Under the pieces are notes generated by a model. It ran no database searches. It was given only the letters and a program-made list of their open reading frames with translations, and was not told the DNA's origin. A stretch of 26,931 nucleotides of DNA from the NCBI GenBank assembly GCA_019400425.1, contig JAFREE010000239.1, forward strand, positions 1-26,931, written 5' to 3'. Source of the stretch: Hymenochaete sp. R1. Lineage: Eukaryota > Basidiomycota > Agaricomycetes > Hymenochaetales > Hymenochaetaceae. A program made the position numbers and the translations under genes. Positions 1 to 10,512 of the stretch are shown here, piece after piece; position 1 is the stretch's first letter, and every line of letters starts with the position of its first letter.

Positions 1-434
1 ACGACGAGCTCGAGTACTATGAGGGCTCAGAGGATGGCGAAGGGCCAGTTCAGGAATTCCCTGAACAACCACACAACGATATAGGAAATGCACCGGCATC
101 TCCATACAATTCAGAAGACACCTGGGACACCGCCAGCTATACGTCGGAGGTTGACCAGGGATCCTGCTATGACGCCGACGACGAGTCGTGCGGGAGCGAA
201 TTTGAGGCGGAATTCCAATCCACCGTAAGTAACGACGTACCTTCTTCAATGTTCCATCTACTAACCCATACTTTCCAATTCCTCTAGTCTAGCCTACTCG
301 AAAGGGAGTACGAAGCTGCTCATATGCTACTCCAGCTACGCGAGAGAGTCGCCGCTCAGGCATTGCTCGAAATGAGGAACTTTCGCACCATGGATGCCGC
401 CCAGGCATTGATTCAGTTTTCCTTGAGTTCGTAA
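1..434 (+). CDS. 3' end of an unrecognised acidic protein gene (left copy, 5' partial)
   Basis: Two exons read into the window from outside: 1-224 (codon phase starts at base 3) and 288-434, ending in TAA at 432-434. The intron 225-287 has a GTAAGT donor and a pyrimidine-rich CCTCTAG acceptor. The first exon encodes an acidic, Glu/Asp/Ser/Tyr-rich stretch. The second encodes a short Leu/Ala/Glu-rich helix with motifs LLEREYEAAHMLLQLRER and MDAAQALIQFSLSS at the C-terminus. I do not recognise the family. The placement at the outer end of a repeat arm makes a mobile-element gene conceivable, but nothing visible proves it. A second copy with identical exon lengths lies at the other end of the window on the minus strand. 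Confidence 0.6.
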
Positions 435-1479
435 GGAAAACGTACGTCGATATGTGATTATTTGGTATGCACGCTTTCATCCTGATACCCTTTCTTATAG
501 GCCTAGCGTTATCGCTGTATGCAGTATCGTCTATCGATGTTTCAGTTGGCGGGTTTTGGTTGAAGAGCATGTTGAATGTAATATATAAAGTCTGTTAAAT
601 GCGACTGCCTGTAGAAAAATAAATAAAAGCCTGTTACTTCTTCTCCATATTGTATACTAAAAACAGTTGACGTACGGCGGTTGTCTTTCATGGTCACCGA
701 GAGAGCAGCTTCGTCGCAACTTGTTCAATTTTATTCTTCTTTTTATATGTTTTTCGCTGCAAGCTTATCTAGTGTCAAACAAGATCATGTGTGTGCACGG
801 ACATTTGAGACATTAACCAGAAGATGCTCCATCTCTGAAATGCATCGCTGCGGATGCACCTAATGAAACATGAACAACCAAGTAAACAATAAATCTCAAG
901 TCACGTACTGTGAGTCCATCTTCGAGCCACATATCCTGGCCGCAAGAAACGTTCCTCCCGCTGCATGCATGCAACGTAGAGACGCCGTATGCAGTCTGCG
1001 ACATAATCCATGCCAACATGGACCAAAACTCGTGGCAATCGAGAACTGACTTCGACCAGAAGCGCCTTTCGATGGGTCGTATAGAGCAAGATAAGTTCAC
1101 TGGATGATGATGGGTACGTTGAGAAAGGATGTATATACACACATTCACGTACCATTTGCTTATTTATAGCATGCAGGCGACCTTTTTTTCTTGCCCCAGC
1201 AACATTTAAGACCCCATAGGCATTGCAAGCCCCTCCATATGGCAGAGTACTTTCCGAACGTGTCTCCTGCCGACCATGAGAGTAAAAATTACAGGATAAA
1301 TCAACTTGATGTGGCTTTATCGGCCAAAATCGAGCGAATGGATCACTCATCAGAAGCTCAGGGAGGAAGTACAAGCTCCCTCTACGACCGAAACGACCAC
1401 GACCGAGCCATGCGAGCGTGTTGAATGTCCTTAGCGGAGCACGCTTGGGATCCTACACGTATAAACGCATGCAGTACGA
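435..1479. other. Inner, non-coding part of the left repeat arm
   Basis: Only short overlapping reading frames occur here, on both strands. Open frames such as the 157-codon one on the minus strand (901-1374) are interrupted by stops and shifts in the right arm, so coding selection is not supported. It may be 3' flank of the duplicated gene or a decayed element. Confidence 0.5.
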
Positions 1480-2145
1480 TCGCAAAAGCGGCCTTTCACT
1501 CCTGTGCTCTTGAAAGACTCTTCCAAAGCCTAAGGTCGTCATCAGTCGATTTTTCCAGGTTTCTCCTGTGAGGCAGTCACGTACCATTTTCTCCAATGAT
1601 TGGACTCTCTGTCACAGCTAGCTCGAGATTGAATAGCGCTCCTACGTCCCACACTTGTCCCGAGGACAGTGTCATGTAAGTTGGCGAAAGAAGAGGGGCC
1701 AGGAAGGGTTGCTTTGATCAAGGTTCGGGTTGCTGAAAGCGATCCCTTCTCCAACGTGCCGAACTGCTCGATACAGTATGACCGGTGTCGAGCACTGCCA
1801 TGAATTCATCGTCCCGGACGATGTCGATACGATCTGATACGAATACTGGTACTTTCAAGTGGAGAATGAGTAAAGTCGTAACCATCAGGAAGGCAAGCAT
1901 CAAATCGATGAAGAAAATTGACGCTTGAACCAGTCGATGGTGTCGATCAATACGCACTAACTAACACATTTCCATCTCGAGGTCGAGGACTTTGACTCAA
2001 TGGAGTATGCTCGTAGACAAACAGAGATGATATACGCCGAAAGTACTAGGGATGTAAAGTTGGAGTACAATATGTTGCAGAAGTAAGTCGAGTTCGCAAA
2101 ATCCTAGTGAAATGCATGGAAAATGCCCAAGACAGCAGAAACTAA
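1480..2145. other. Intergenic stretch between the repeat arm and malate synthase
   Basis: This holds the 3' flank of the malate synthase gene. A minus-strand frame at 1718-1957 has a hydrophobic run (FFIDLMLAFLMVTTLLIL) but no recognisable domain or splice partners. I see no supported gene. Confidence 0.4.
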
Positions 2146-4078
2146 TCACAACGCAGCCTTCTTCCATGCCACATCTACACCATCCGCTTCCTCCAGATAG
2201 TACATCAAGTCGCTCGTTAAAAAGTCGCTCAACCATGGCTTTCGTACCTGTCCAATCAAATATTCGCTGCAAACTTTCACATGTTCCTCCGTCACGCCCG
2301 GAACCAGTTTGAGAATCCCAGGTGCAACCTCCCTTACGATCTTCTCAACTAATGTCCTTGTCACAGTCTCACCCGAGTCTAAACTGGCTTTGTGATGACA
2401 CCATTGCCAGAGTTGTGCGCGGGCGATCTCCGCTGTCGCTGCGTCTTCCATGAGATGGTTAAGCGGGATGCAACCGTTCCCGGAGATCCATCCGGAACAG
2501 TAAGCTAGAGCGGCGGAGACATTCGAGCGTACGCCTTCGGCAGTGACTACGACCACGTTCTTGACCTTGGGGTTCAGAAGGTCGGAGGCGGTCACGTTGA
2601 ATTCTTCGCGGCGGATGTGGTACTGATGAGACAAGAAATGCAATTGTTAAATCAGTACCAAGCATACGAACATCCACTTATGCTTGAGGAATGTCTTACC
2701 TGGTTGGGACCTGGCATGTGTTCATTGAATATATTGAGAGCAATCTCGTTTATAAGCGGATGTGCAATCCAAGTGCCGTCATGACCGTACGTGACTTCAC
2801 GCAACTTATCGGCTCGTACTTTGTCCATCGCGGCTTTGTTCGCAGCCTCGTCGTTCTTGATCGGAATGTTGGCTGACATGCCACCCATAGCTGCAACCTT
2901 GCGTCTGTGAATGCAAGATGAGATGATCGCCTTCGATGTGTTGTTTTATAAAGAGGCTTACTTATGGCAGGTCTTGATGAGATGTCTGACGTAGGAATCC
3001 ATGAAGCCAACTTCCATCGTGACGTCCTTCCGGTCAGGAAGAACCGCGCTTCTGTCAGCCCTCCGCTTTTTGATAAACGAAAAGATGTAATCCTGTTCCA
3101 TTTTCAATTAGCACGATCGCTACAGTCGCATGATCCGAGCAGTAACTTACCCATCGTCCGCAGTTGAGACCAGCAGAATGCGTCCTCAACTCGAAGAGGA
3201 TCTCTTCCATATGGAACGCCGCAGGTAGCGTCTCAATCAGCACAGTTGCGCGAATCGTGCCGTGTTGCATTCCAATGTAAGATTGCGAGAACATGAAAAC
3301 ATCGTTCCAGAGGCGCGCCTCAAGATAATGCTCCATTTTTGGGAGGTAGAAGTAAGGACCGGAGCCACGAGCGACAAGTTCCTTTGCATTGTGGAAGAAG
3401 TAGAGGCCAAAGTCGAAGAGTGATGCGGAGATGGGTTGATTATTGATTGTGACTCGTGATTCGTTGAGGTGCCACCCGCGAGGTCTATCTCAAACATTAG
3501 ATTCATTCGAACTCCCAGGAACGACTTAGCTACTCACCGCACGATCAACACGGCAGGTTTTTCTTTGAGTTTGTACTGTTTTCCGTTGGCTTCGAAGTCC
3601 ACTTGCCTTCGAATTGCGTCCCGGAGGTTGACTTGTCCATTGATCAGATTTGCAAAAGTTGGAGAGCATGAATCTAGAATCGAACTTTAGTTAATTTCAC
3701 GTAATTTTTCGATACGATGACAAGACACGCACCTTCGAAGTCAGCCATGAACGTCTTCGCACCGCTGTTTAGAGCATTGATGACCATCTTTCTGTCAGGA
3801 GGACCCGTGATCTCGACTCGTCTATCCTCCAATCCTGGACCTGGAGGAGCACAGAGCCAGCTCGGGTCTGCTCGAATGTGCGCGGTCTCAGGGGGAAAGT
3901 CGAGAGACAGGCCTCCATCGAGGCGTTGTTGGACGGTATCACGAGCAATCAGTAGATCATGTCGTGCAGAGTCAAAGGTACGGTGGAGAGCGGCGAGGAA
4001 GCTGAGAGCGTCGTCGGTGAGGATCTCGGAGGTGCCTTTGGGCGGATTGGTGGCTTTGATTTGTACACCAGCAACCAT
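2146..4078 (-). CDS. Malate synthase (glyoxylate cycle)
   Basis: Malate synthase condenses glyoxylate with acetyl-CoA to malate, allowing growth on C2 compounds and fatty acids. It is usually peroxisomal in fungi. Six exons on the minus strand: 4078-3733, 3673-3538, 3484-3151, 3092-2962, 2904-2700 and 2622-2146. They give 542 aa, the usual length of the short (A/eukaryotic) isoform. Introns are 53-77 nt with GT-AG ends and all phases join correctly. Visible landmarks are FMADFEDSCSP (about 110-120), [11 protein letters not shown] (161-171), the family signature [15 protein letters not shown] (about 262-276), [12 protein letters not shown] and the [17 protein letters not shown] block. By family knowledge, the Asp in that block (about 444) is the catalytic acid. 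The start MVAGVQI matches the family N-terminus. The C-terminus reads KKAAL, which is not a canonical PTS1 tripeptide. Confidence 0.96.
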
Positions 4079-4665
4079 CGCAGAAAAGAAGTCTCTAACT
4101 CTAGTTTCGTAGGGGTAAGTGGCGAAGACAAGACAAGTGTGGTGGTGGGTCTGCGAGGTTGAGTGGATGACCTGTGATTATAAGCATTTCGAGACGGACT
4201 GGACGGGCTACCGTTCTCCGACGTGCAAGTGAGGTATACGGAGCGGATCGACGTCACTTTCCGTTGCCCTTCGTATTTTCACATGCCATCGGGATAAGCC
4301 GCTCACCTTGCCTTTGTAATCTTATTAACGTTCCTTTTTTGTCTGTTCCCTGCTTTTTGAATATCGACATTCACAAGCCCCGTAAACCCTATGCGCAGTG
4401 GGTCAAGAATATTAAAAAGGCGAATTGAAAGAAAAATTTCAGTAATCTTGGTATGTCTTGAGACTCCTCCGAATATCTGGCTTCGTGTAAAGCATCGATA
4501 ACAGATGGAACGGCAGTCCGTGGATCTCCTTTTAGTACTCTAATAACACAGGGGCTCTAGAAACACAAATCGCGAACGCATGGTTCACCGAGCCTTCGCT
4601 TTTGCGTTGGCATCCTTTTCCTCCGTCGGCGGAGTGCCTTGTTCCCGGACCTCATCGATGAATAT
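4079..4665. other. Malate synthase promoter and GET1 3' flank
   Basis: This non-coding interval is upstream of the malate synthase ATG and downstream of the GET1 stop, both on the minus strand. Short plus-strand frames here have no recognisable content. I found no carbon-source response element that I would defend. Confidence 0.5.
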
Positions 4666-5417
4666 TTATTCACTACCGGGAGAGATAGACTTTGACTCAC
4701 TAACAAGATCCTTCACTATCCCCTCGCCGATCTTGATGACTCGCCTACATGCCATCTGCCAGGCACCACAACTGACGGAACCTACGGAAACACGTCATCA
4801 GAAGGAATATCCAGACATCAAGAGGTAAACGAGCTCAACCTGCTGGCGCAAACGGGAAAGAAAGGAACCAGGTGATGGGGCCGAACCATCCGGGCGGGAG
4901 GTAGAAAACAGCAGCTCTACGATACCACCATCCGATGACGAACTGGGCGCCTGTGGTGAACACCCAGATAAAAGAATTGAACTTCAAAGAAAACGATGTC
5001 CGTGCAGAGCCCAGCTCTCCGTCTATATCGTGATAAGTCCAATGAGCCCCTCAATTCAAAAGCGAATGAAAAGCGCGTAAAGACGTACTGAGTTTCTCGA
5101 GGTCAGCAAGCCCTTTATCAACGCGTCTTCTCAACTTGGCCCATTTTGCAAACTGGTCTTGAGAGCTTGTTTGCATCAGTTCCGCTTTGGCAGTCAGAAT
5201 TTCTTGCTTGAGCACGCGCTGCTGCGAGACCTTGCTAGCAAAGAAAACTCGCAGGTAAACTGCGTAGGCCTGCAAAAAAAAAGTACACGTCAATATAGCG
5301 CCAGCCAAGCTAAGGTAAATATATGAAACATACGAGCTCAAGTAAAACTGATTGGCCGATCCATTGGACAACTTCGGCAAAGAAGACAAGCAAGAATATG
5401 GAAAACGCGAGCGCCAT
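4666..5417 (-). CDS. GET1: Get1/WRB family, ER receptor for tail-anchored protein insertion
   Basis: Get1 partners with Get2 in the ER membrane, docks the Get3 ATPase and inserts tail-anchored proteins. Four minus-strand exons, 5417-5334, 5269-5089, 5022-4840 and 4781-4666, give 187 aa with consistent phases. Introns are 64, 66 and 58 nt. The order of parts fits the family: a hydrophobic N-terminal segment (about 3-26), a cytosolic coiled coil (about 40-90) with the family string [15 protein letters not shown], then two further hydrophobic segments (about 105-125 and 130-165) including [17 protein letters not shown]. The ATG at 5417 opens directly into the first membrane segment. The tail after TM3 is short and polar. 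The last donor (GTTGAG) is slightly unusual, but the joined protein is convincing. Confidence 0.92.
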
Positions 5418-6503
5418 GACGGTAGAAAAGAAGCTTAAGGGCTTGAGCCAACGTAGCACTTGACTGGAGGCTGCCGCATTCATTCACGTGCGTTTCTTAT
5501 TTTGGAAATCGTTAGTATAGCGCTTGTAGCGCCTGTAGTGCAGAGCTTCGACTCTCTCTTGAACTCCTTCACCTTTCACCTTGTACATCGAGAGAAAATC
5601 TCCTTTACTAGAGATAGGTAAGCTACCAGTTTGAAAACAGAGTGACTAACTTCCCATGAAAAGACTATCAACCTGCAATACAATCTAGAACTTCATGTTT
5701 GCAAAATGGCGTTATGATACTTTCGTAGAAACGTTCTCGTGTCGCGGCAGGGATCGATAATAGGTTTATTTCACGACCCCAAATAAGGACTTAATCCCAG
5801 ATAAGTTGTATCTTAACTGATCTCCCTGATCGGGTGCAGCTTGGAACCGGTCATCGCTCGTCGACATGCCTGACCGCGTTCGGTCTTCCCAAACTCGAAC
5901 CATCTTTTTCGCGAGGAGACACTGGCTGCAAGACGCCTTATGACATAGGGCGACGGGTTTGAATCGAGAATTCTACCGCCTATCTCATACATACGTCTAC
6001 TCGGCTTTGCAGGTCAATAAAGCAAGGTCGTTCATGTCACGTATCTCTGCAAATCAAGCTTACAAAACCTATGTAATGTAACGAGGTGAGTAATGCATTG
6101 GGGTCTTTTTGTGATGAAAATCATATCTTCGCGCATTTCTAACAAACCGTGACGCTTTCCAAGGTTGAAAAATCGACATTGCAATCAATCACGCATGTGA
6201 AATTAGGGGAAAACGCAATCAACGAAAGCATCTCATACTATACGCGATATGAGACTGTGCAGCACGGCCGTCAGGATCTTCAAATCTTGCACAGTTATGG
6301 AATTTAGTAACTCCGCTCAGGACATAGTAATCTCACCCAAAGCATCGATGCTCTCACTTGTTGTTAACTTATTGGTAAGCAGGTTGAGTTCCGCGAAATA
6401 AGCCCATTTCACTGGTTGACACACAAAAGCCCTTTCGTAAAGCCTGTATTTGACACCACACATATGAAAATCACGACCAGCTCTCCCGACCTTCTGAATC
6501 ATT
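5418..6503. other. Intergenic stretch between GET1 and the accessory block
   Basis: This 1.1 kb is the GET1 promoter side and the left boundary of the accessory block. No long open frame, tRNA or repeat was found. A minus-strand frame at 6317-6631 overlaps the decayed family member and is its shadow. Confidence 0.45.
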
Positions 6504-7229
6504 ATGTGTAAACTTCCACCCTTATGCAGCTCAGCGCGCAAATCTCGCTCGATGACTCTTGTATATGACGCTGAGGCTCGTTCTTTGGAAGAGAACATTT
6601 GCACCACATTCGAGACCTTGGACGGCGTCATGAAGAAGGATCCTATAGGGGATCTTCGAGCTCATCTCAAACGCGCCAATATCAAGAATGGGAAAACCTT
6701 ACTCAACAGTCTCGCCAAAAGCCTTTGCGAGCGCCTAACTCTGGGTAATCTGGGCCAAGAATACGAGTCTGCTTTGACTGCAAAGGTTGTTGAGCGCGAA
6801 GCAACGGGGTGCACGATGAAATGCAAAACAGGGTCTACATTCTTCAGCAGTTCATCAACTTCTACGTGTCAGAGGAGAGATATAAAGCCAGTCCCATTAC
6901 GAAGAAGGTTGATAGGAGGGCGATGAAACGGTTTCACGACGAGTGTGCCACTGGCAAGGCGGCCTCCACCTTGGACAGCATTTAGTGCGACACATCGCTT
7001 TCCCTCTAGTCCATTCATTGGCAGACTGGAGAAGAGAATGAATTCGGCTAGCAACAGAGACTTCATGTTCTTGCAGAAGGCTGACAATGCGTATGAAAGA
7101 CACGCGCAGGATACAACGGATGCTCGAGAACTCTGGAAGGAGGGACAAGCTTTTCGGCGGAAGTTCGAAACGCTGACGAACTTGAACGTCCAATTCGACA
7201 GGCGGTACAAGGGTGTTGACGGTGGTTGA
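6504..7229 (+). pseudogene. Decayed short-form member of the clustered family
   Basis: Three segments in two reading frames resemble the intact genes at 7893-8816 and 16462-17361. 6504 to about 6810 is collinear with their N-terminal part (NGKTLLNSLAKSLCERLTL). 6812-6985, in a shifted frame, contains NRVYILQQFINFYVSEERY and ends at a TAG (6983-6985). About 6986-7229 returns to the first frame with TTDARELWKEGQAFRRKFET and LNVQFDRR. The segment matching the W-(Y/F)-(A/S)-R-Q-S region of the intact copies is missing. A spliced gene is unlikely, because an intron would have to remove conserved helices. It also lacks the basic C-terminal tail. I read it as a broken duplicate. Confidence 0.7.
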
Positions 7230-7892
7230 TCTAATTAATTCCAACAAAAACGCCTACGTGAAGTGTCAGCGGGAAGTCGGAGAATCCGCTCCGTTACCGT
7301 TTGCTAGAGGCAGAGATTCAAAGGGAAGGAAGTTTCAATTTGAGATTCGTGAGAGTGGAATATCTTCAGGACACTGATTAGTGGCTAGGCAGTGTAACGT
7401 ATGCGCACAGACAAGCGCATCAATCCTTCTTTATAAGGTTTTCATTTCCAATACATTTGTCACTAGTCAAGACGGATATACGTCTATGCCAGGCTGCGTA
7501 CCTTCATAATTATGTCGAAAGGGTGGCGTCCTCGCTGGCAAGCAGTTCTTTGAAAATAAATGCTTCCAATGATCTCCGAGACCGGCCTTTCCCATTTGAA
7601 TCATTACGCGATATTGTACAACAAGATGGTACAAGGAAGAGATGATGAGTTTAAACCATTCATCTTCTTCGCGTCGGCCGTGTTCTTCTACCCACTGGGC
7701 CCATAAGATACAATCTGCAATCAGTCTAGCGTTAGCAACAGAAGCAGGAATTGAACCGCAAAGATAGCTCATTGCATCAATCAGTATGCCTGATGGATCC
7801 TGCAAAGTTGAATTTATCGACAAGGTCTGTATCTTGGATCCACTTGCAGCTTTCTCCTATCTTCCCATCCACCAGACTCCAAGCCTTCCCTT
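7230..7892. other. Intergenic stretch upstream of the 307-aa gene
   Basis: A 118-codon minus-strand frame (7467-7823) exists but resembles neither the family nor any domain I know, and has no splice or start context to support it. The interval presumably holds the promoter of the downstream gene. Confidence 0.35.
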
Positions 7893-8816
7893 ATGCAATC
7901 CGACTCACGAGCCGACCGTGTTCCAGCAGAACCAACGGGCCTCAAAATCGATGGTGCTGCGCGATTCTGGGTCGAACTCGTTGGCACGTATAGCAGAGCA
8001 TTGAACAAGGAACTGGGGAAGGAGCTGGAAGGGAGTCTCCGAGAGCGCATCAAATTTTCTGGTCTTCAAAACAAGAGAACAACATTGAATGATCATATCA
8101 ACAAGATCTGTGATCGCCTCACCTTGTTAAACCAGGGACCAGAGCAACAGTCAGTTTTGCACGCCGAAGTCGCTAAATGGCGTACCATGCAGCATACAGT
8201 TACCTGCGAGACACGCCTCTACTATCTTCAACGATACTTTGACTTATATACGTCGGAGGAAAGGTTCGCGTTTAGTAAGGCCATTATTCAGGGCCACAAA
8301 AACAGCATTCAGAAACATTATGACGATTGTGGCGAGGCCCTATCTGTTTTGAACAGTATTCAATTCGACACGTGGTTTTCTCGTCAGTCATCCGGAGACA
8401 AATATAGAGAAGAGGAAAAAGATGCACTGAGGAAGGCTATGTTGCAGGGCTGGGACGAGAGCTCACCGACATTAATCAAGATGGATCCTCTGTTGCCAGG
8501 GCCCTCTGACTTTGAGGAACTCGTAGAGGAGACGAGGGAAGCAAGAGAGTTTTGGGCGAAGAGACGAGAGATCCGACAAAGGTTCAAAGAGGAGACGGAT
8601 TTGAATGTTCTGTTTGACAAGATTCCTCAGGCTGTAAGTATTCCGGATTCCAAGGTTGAGGGGAAGAGACATGACGGCCATAGTCAGGATACTAATGCTG
8701 GGCCTTCAAGCGGCATTGATCCAAGAAAGCGACAAAGGGGTGACGAACTTGAAGGAGTTGAATCGGCAGCTATCGCTAGTGGCACCGCTACCAAGAGAGG
8801 AAAGACCAACAGATGA
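7893..8816 (+). CDS. Unrecognised helical protein, short form (307 aa)
   Basis: Single-exon gene from ATG 7893 to TGA 8814-8816. I do not recognise the family. Collinear motifs with the 299-aa gene at 16462: NKRTTLNDHINKICDRLTLL, then W-x3-QH-x3-C-x2-RLYYLQRYFDLY, then a W-F-S-R-Q-S block, then EAREFWAKRREIRQRF followed by EETDLNVLFDK. The protein is predicted from composition to be mostly charged helix, with no signal peptide or membrane segment. The last ~60 residues are low complexity with basic patches (PRKRQRGDELEG and TKRGKTNR) that look like a nuclear localisation signal. The start fits the paralogue's N-terminal length. It lies 660 bp after a decayed copy in the same orientation, which suggests tandem duplication. 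Confidence 0.8.
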   Translation: MQSDSRADRVPAEPTGLKIDGAARFWVELVGTYSRALNKELGKELEGSLRERIKFSGLQNKRTTLNDHINKICDRLTLLNQGPEQQSVLHAEVAKWRTMQHTVTCETRLYYLQRYFDLYTSEERFAFSKAIIQGHKNSIQKHYDDCGEALSVLNSIQFDTWFSRQSSGDKYREEEKDALRKAMLQGWDESSPTLIKMDPLLPGPSDFEELVEETREAREFWAKRREIRQRFKEETDLNVLFDKIPQAVSIPDSKVEGKRHDGHSQDTNAGPSSGIDPRKRQRGDELEGVESAAIASGTATKRGKTNR

Positions 8817-9232
8817 GAACCGTTCTCTCAGGCTGGTAAGGCACTTTGACAGTTCTGCGCCTGCATGTTCGTGAAGAAATGCTTCAAGAGTTTCATTGTA
8901 CTGTCCATTCGTGAATAGTTAGAATAAGGATAGACTTTCTCATATCCAATTTGATTGATAATCTGTGACTTACTTGACTTGAAAGCATTCGCTTTTGTAT
9001 TCGCGTTTTATACGTGGCCCATCATCTGCTGCTACGAAAGGAATGATATCTCCTTGAAGTTAAAGTTCTTTATCATGATGGACGAAGTTTGCAGGTTGCT
9101 CTTCAGAAATGTGTAAATGCGGTTGAAATGGGCGACAATTCGCCGGCATCAAATGTTGCTGTCGACTTTTACCTGCCGACTACAATCTATGATGGAAGAA
9201 ATTGCAGGGAAGGTCAATTTATAGTGATGTGC
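8817..9232. other. 3' flank of the 307-aa gene
   Basis: AT-rich, no open frame of interest, no identifiable RNA gene. Confidence 0.4.
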
Positions 9233-9387
9233 GCGGAAGCGGAACGTTCCGCATCCGCGATGCGGAAGTAATTTCCGCCGGATGCGGAATAAACTTTAAG
9301 ATAGTCTATTTCCGGCGGAAAGTTTCCGCCGGATGCGGAAGTCACAGTGAGAAAAAATTGCGGAACCGGGGATTTCCGCATTCCGCA
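9233..9387. repeat. Left cluster of TTCCGC/GCGGAA dyad motifs
   Basis: This ~155 bp stretch is packed with short inverted motifs. It has a perfect 14-bp palindrome GCGGAACGTTCCGC (9239-9252), the dyad TTTCCGGCGGAAA (9309-9321), and two exact copies of TTCCGCCGGATGCGGAA (9273-9289 and 9324-9340), whose 6-bp ends are reverse complements around a CGGAT loop. Related partial units fill the rest. The same two motif types occur in the same orientation at 10513-10646. Confidence 0.85.
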
Positions 9388-9513
9388 AAAATATAGGTAC
9401 CCGATAAGTATTAGCGCCGACTCTCATTAGGAACCGTCATGAGGATCGAGTAGGAGGGTCAGTACTAGTGGGTCTACGCAACTTTCATCTTCAGGACTTA
9501 TGAGGCCTCCCAC

Positions 9514-10465
9514 ACATTGCATGCGCCAGCAGCTTCACCACCCCCAGCTTCCTCTTCGGTTGCGAGCCCTCCGAGCACGGCAAGATTCAGGAAAGAACCT
9601 TCGCCGATAGACTTATGGGGGCGTGCCTTTTGCAGAGGCAGCGAATGCAGGGCGTGTGCGTGCTATTCGAAAAGCACTCGACTCGTTAACTTTCTTGTCA
9701 GATCAACTCAAATCCGCTCTCGAAATATCTCGCGCTCTTCAGGAACAGCACTCTGCTGCCCAACAAACGATAGGCACTCTTGAGGAGAAGGTCAGCTCGC
9801 AAGATGGTGCGTTCCACTCAAGCTTCTCAGGCGGCTCAGGGCGCGCAGCTCATCGAGGAAGCCAAAGCGCGATCGAAATAGCAAAAAGAAACGATGGTAT
9901 TGATCTTCGACAAATTTCGAGAGACGTTTGAGGATGGTATTAGCGCGCCCAAATCCTCCGTCGCGAGTCTAGGTTCATGCCGCCCGTCGACAGACTCGCC
10001 TACGGCTGCTTTGAGGCGGGAAAAGGGTGTGAGTGCGGGTGAGGGGACGATCGAAGAGGCGGAGGCAACACCGCCCACATTGAATATGGTCAAGTCTACG
10101 GACTCGAGGAATTACTTGCCTACACCGCAGTCTAAGATTCACATCGACGATGCGGCGGACGAGGTGTTGAAAGGTGTTCAGCAGGTGCGTTTCTTCTGAT
10201 GAGATAATGTATGATGCCAGTCGACGCTCATCACTTACATTATTTTCAGCGACGACATTTGTCGGTGCTTACCGAACATGCTACAATGACCACCGCTGCT
10301 CATTTAGTTGAGAATGTTGGTGTTGGAGTGTGTCTGAGTGCTGCTCATTTGGCAACAGACGGGTCCTGCTCTCTTCTGCAGCACAGGTATCAACGTACTC
10401 CCCACACTCACAGTCACCATCTTAGGCCCAATCCAGGTGGGTACTCAGCTACAAATTCGGTGTAA
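9514..10465 (+). pseudogene. Broken coiled-coil gene between the dyad clusters
   Basis: Plus-strand frames chain into a plausible but broken protein. About 9623-9789 reads VRAIRKALDSLTFLSDQLKS then EISRALQEQHSAAQQTIGTL, a clear coiled-coil composition. It continues in another frame (AAQGAQLIEEAKARSK) to an in-frame TAG just before a further open stretch (9894-10181). A CAG/GTGCGT donor near 10181 and a TTTTCAG acceptor near 10250 join in phase to RRHLSVLTEHATMTTAAHLV. The frame changes and the stop suggest decay. A 40-nt intron could remove one shift, but not the TAG. The family is not recognised. The location between two motif clusters fits cargo or coding remnant of an element. Confidence 0.35.
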
Positions 10466-10512
10466 TGGCTAATTAGGATGCGTCAAAACTCTCATATCAG
10501 GTACTATCAAGT

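Larger units (their letters stand above)
1..1479. repeat. Left arm of a ~1.5 kb inverted repeat
   Basis: The reverse complement of the last ~1.49 kb of the window matches this stretch from its first base. The outer part (1 to about 550) is nearly identical. The inner part shows substitutions and small indels. Similarity stops near 1479, where the partner stops near 25445. The arm contains the last two exons of a protein gene (1-434) and about 1 kb of non-coding or decayed sequence. Both window edges fall at the same point of the repeat and inside a coding exon, so the repeat very probably continues outside the window. Confidence 0.95.

Noticed and set aside
901..1374. 157-codon minus-strand open frame inside the left repeat arm
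   Set aside because: The matching stretch in the right arm is interrupted by stops and shifted, and the peptide has no recognisable domain.
1718..1957. Hydrophobic minus-strand frame that might encode a small membrane protein
   Set aside because: Only 79 codons, no family resemblance and no supporting exons.
2090..2148. A terminal intron in malate synthase that would yield an SKL-type end
   Set aside because: A GT donor (GTTGTG) and a nearby CACTAG exist, but the joined frame does not end in a PTS1-like tripeptide.
5941..5990. Possible tRNA T-arm (GGGTTTGAATCGAGA)
   Set aside because: The flanking bases do not form a T-stem and no matching D- or anticodon arm lies upstream.
7467..7823. 118-codon minus-strand frame upstream of the 307-aa gene
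   Set aside because: No recognisable motif, no splice context, and it does not resemble the clustered family.
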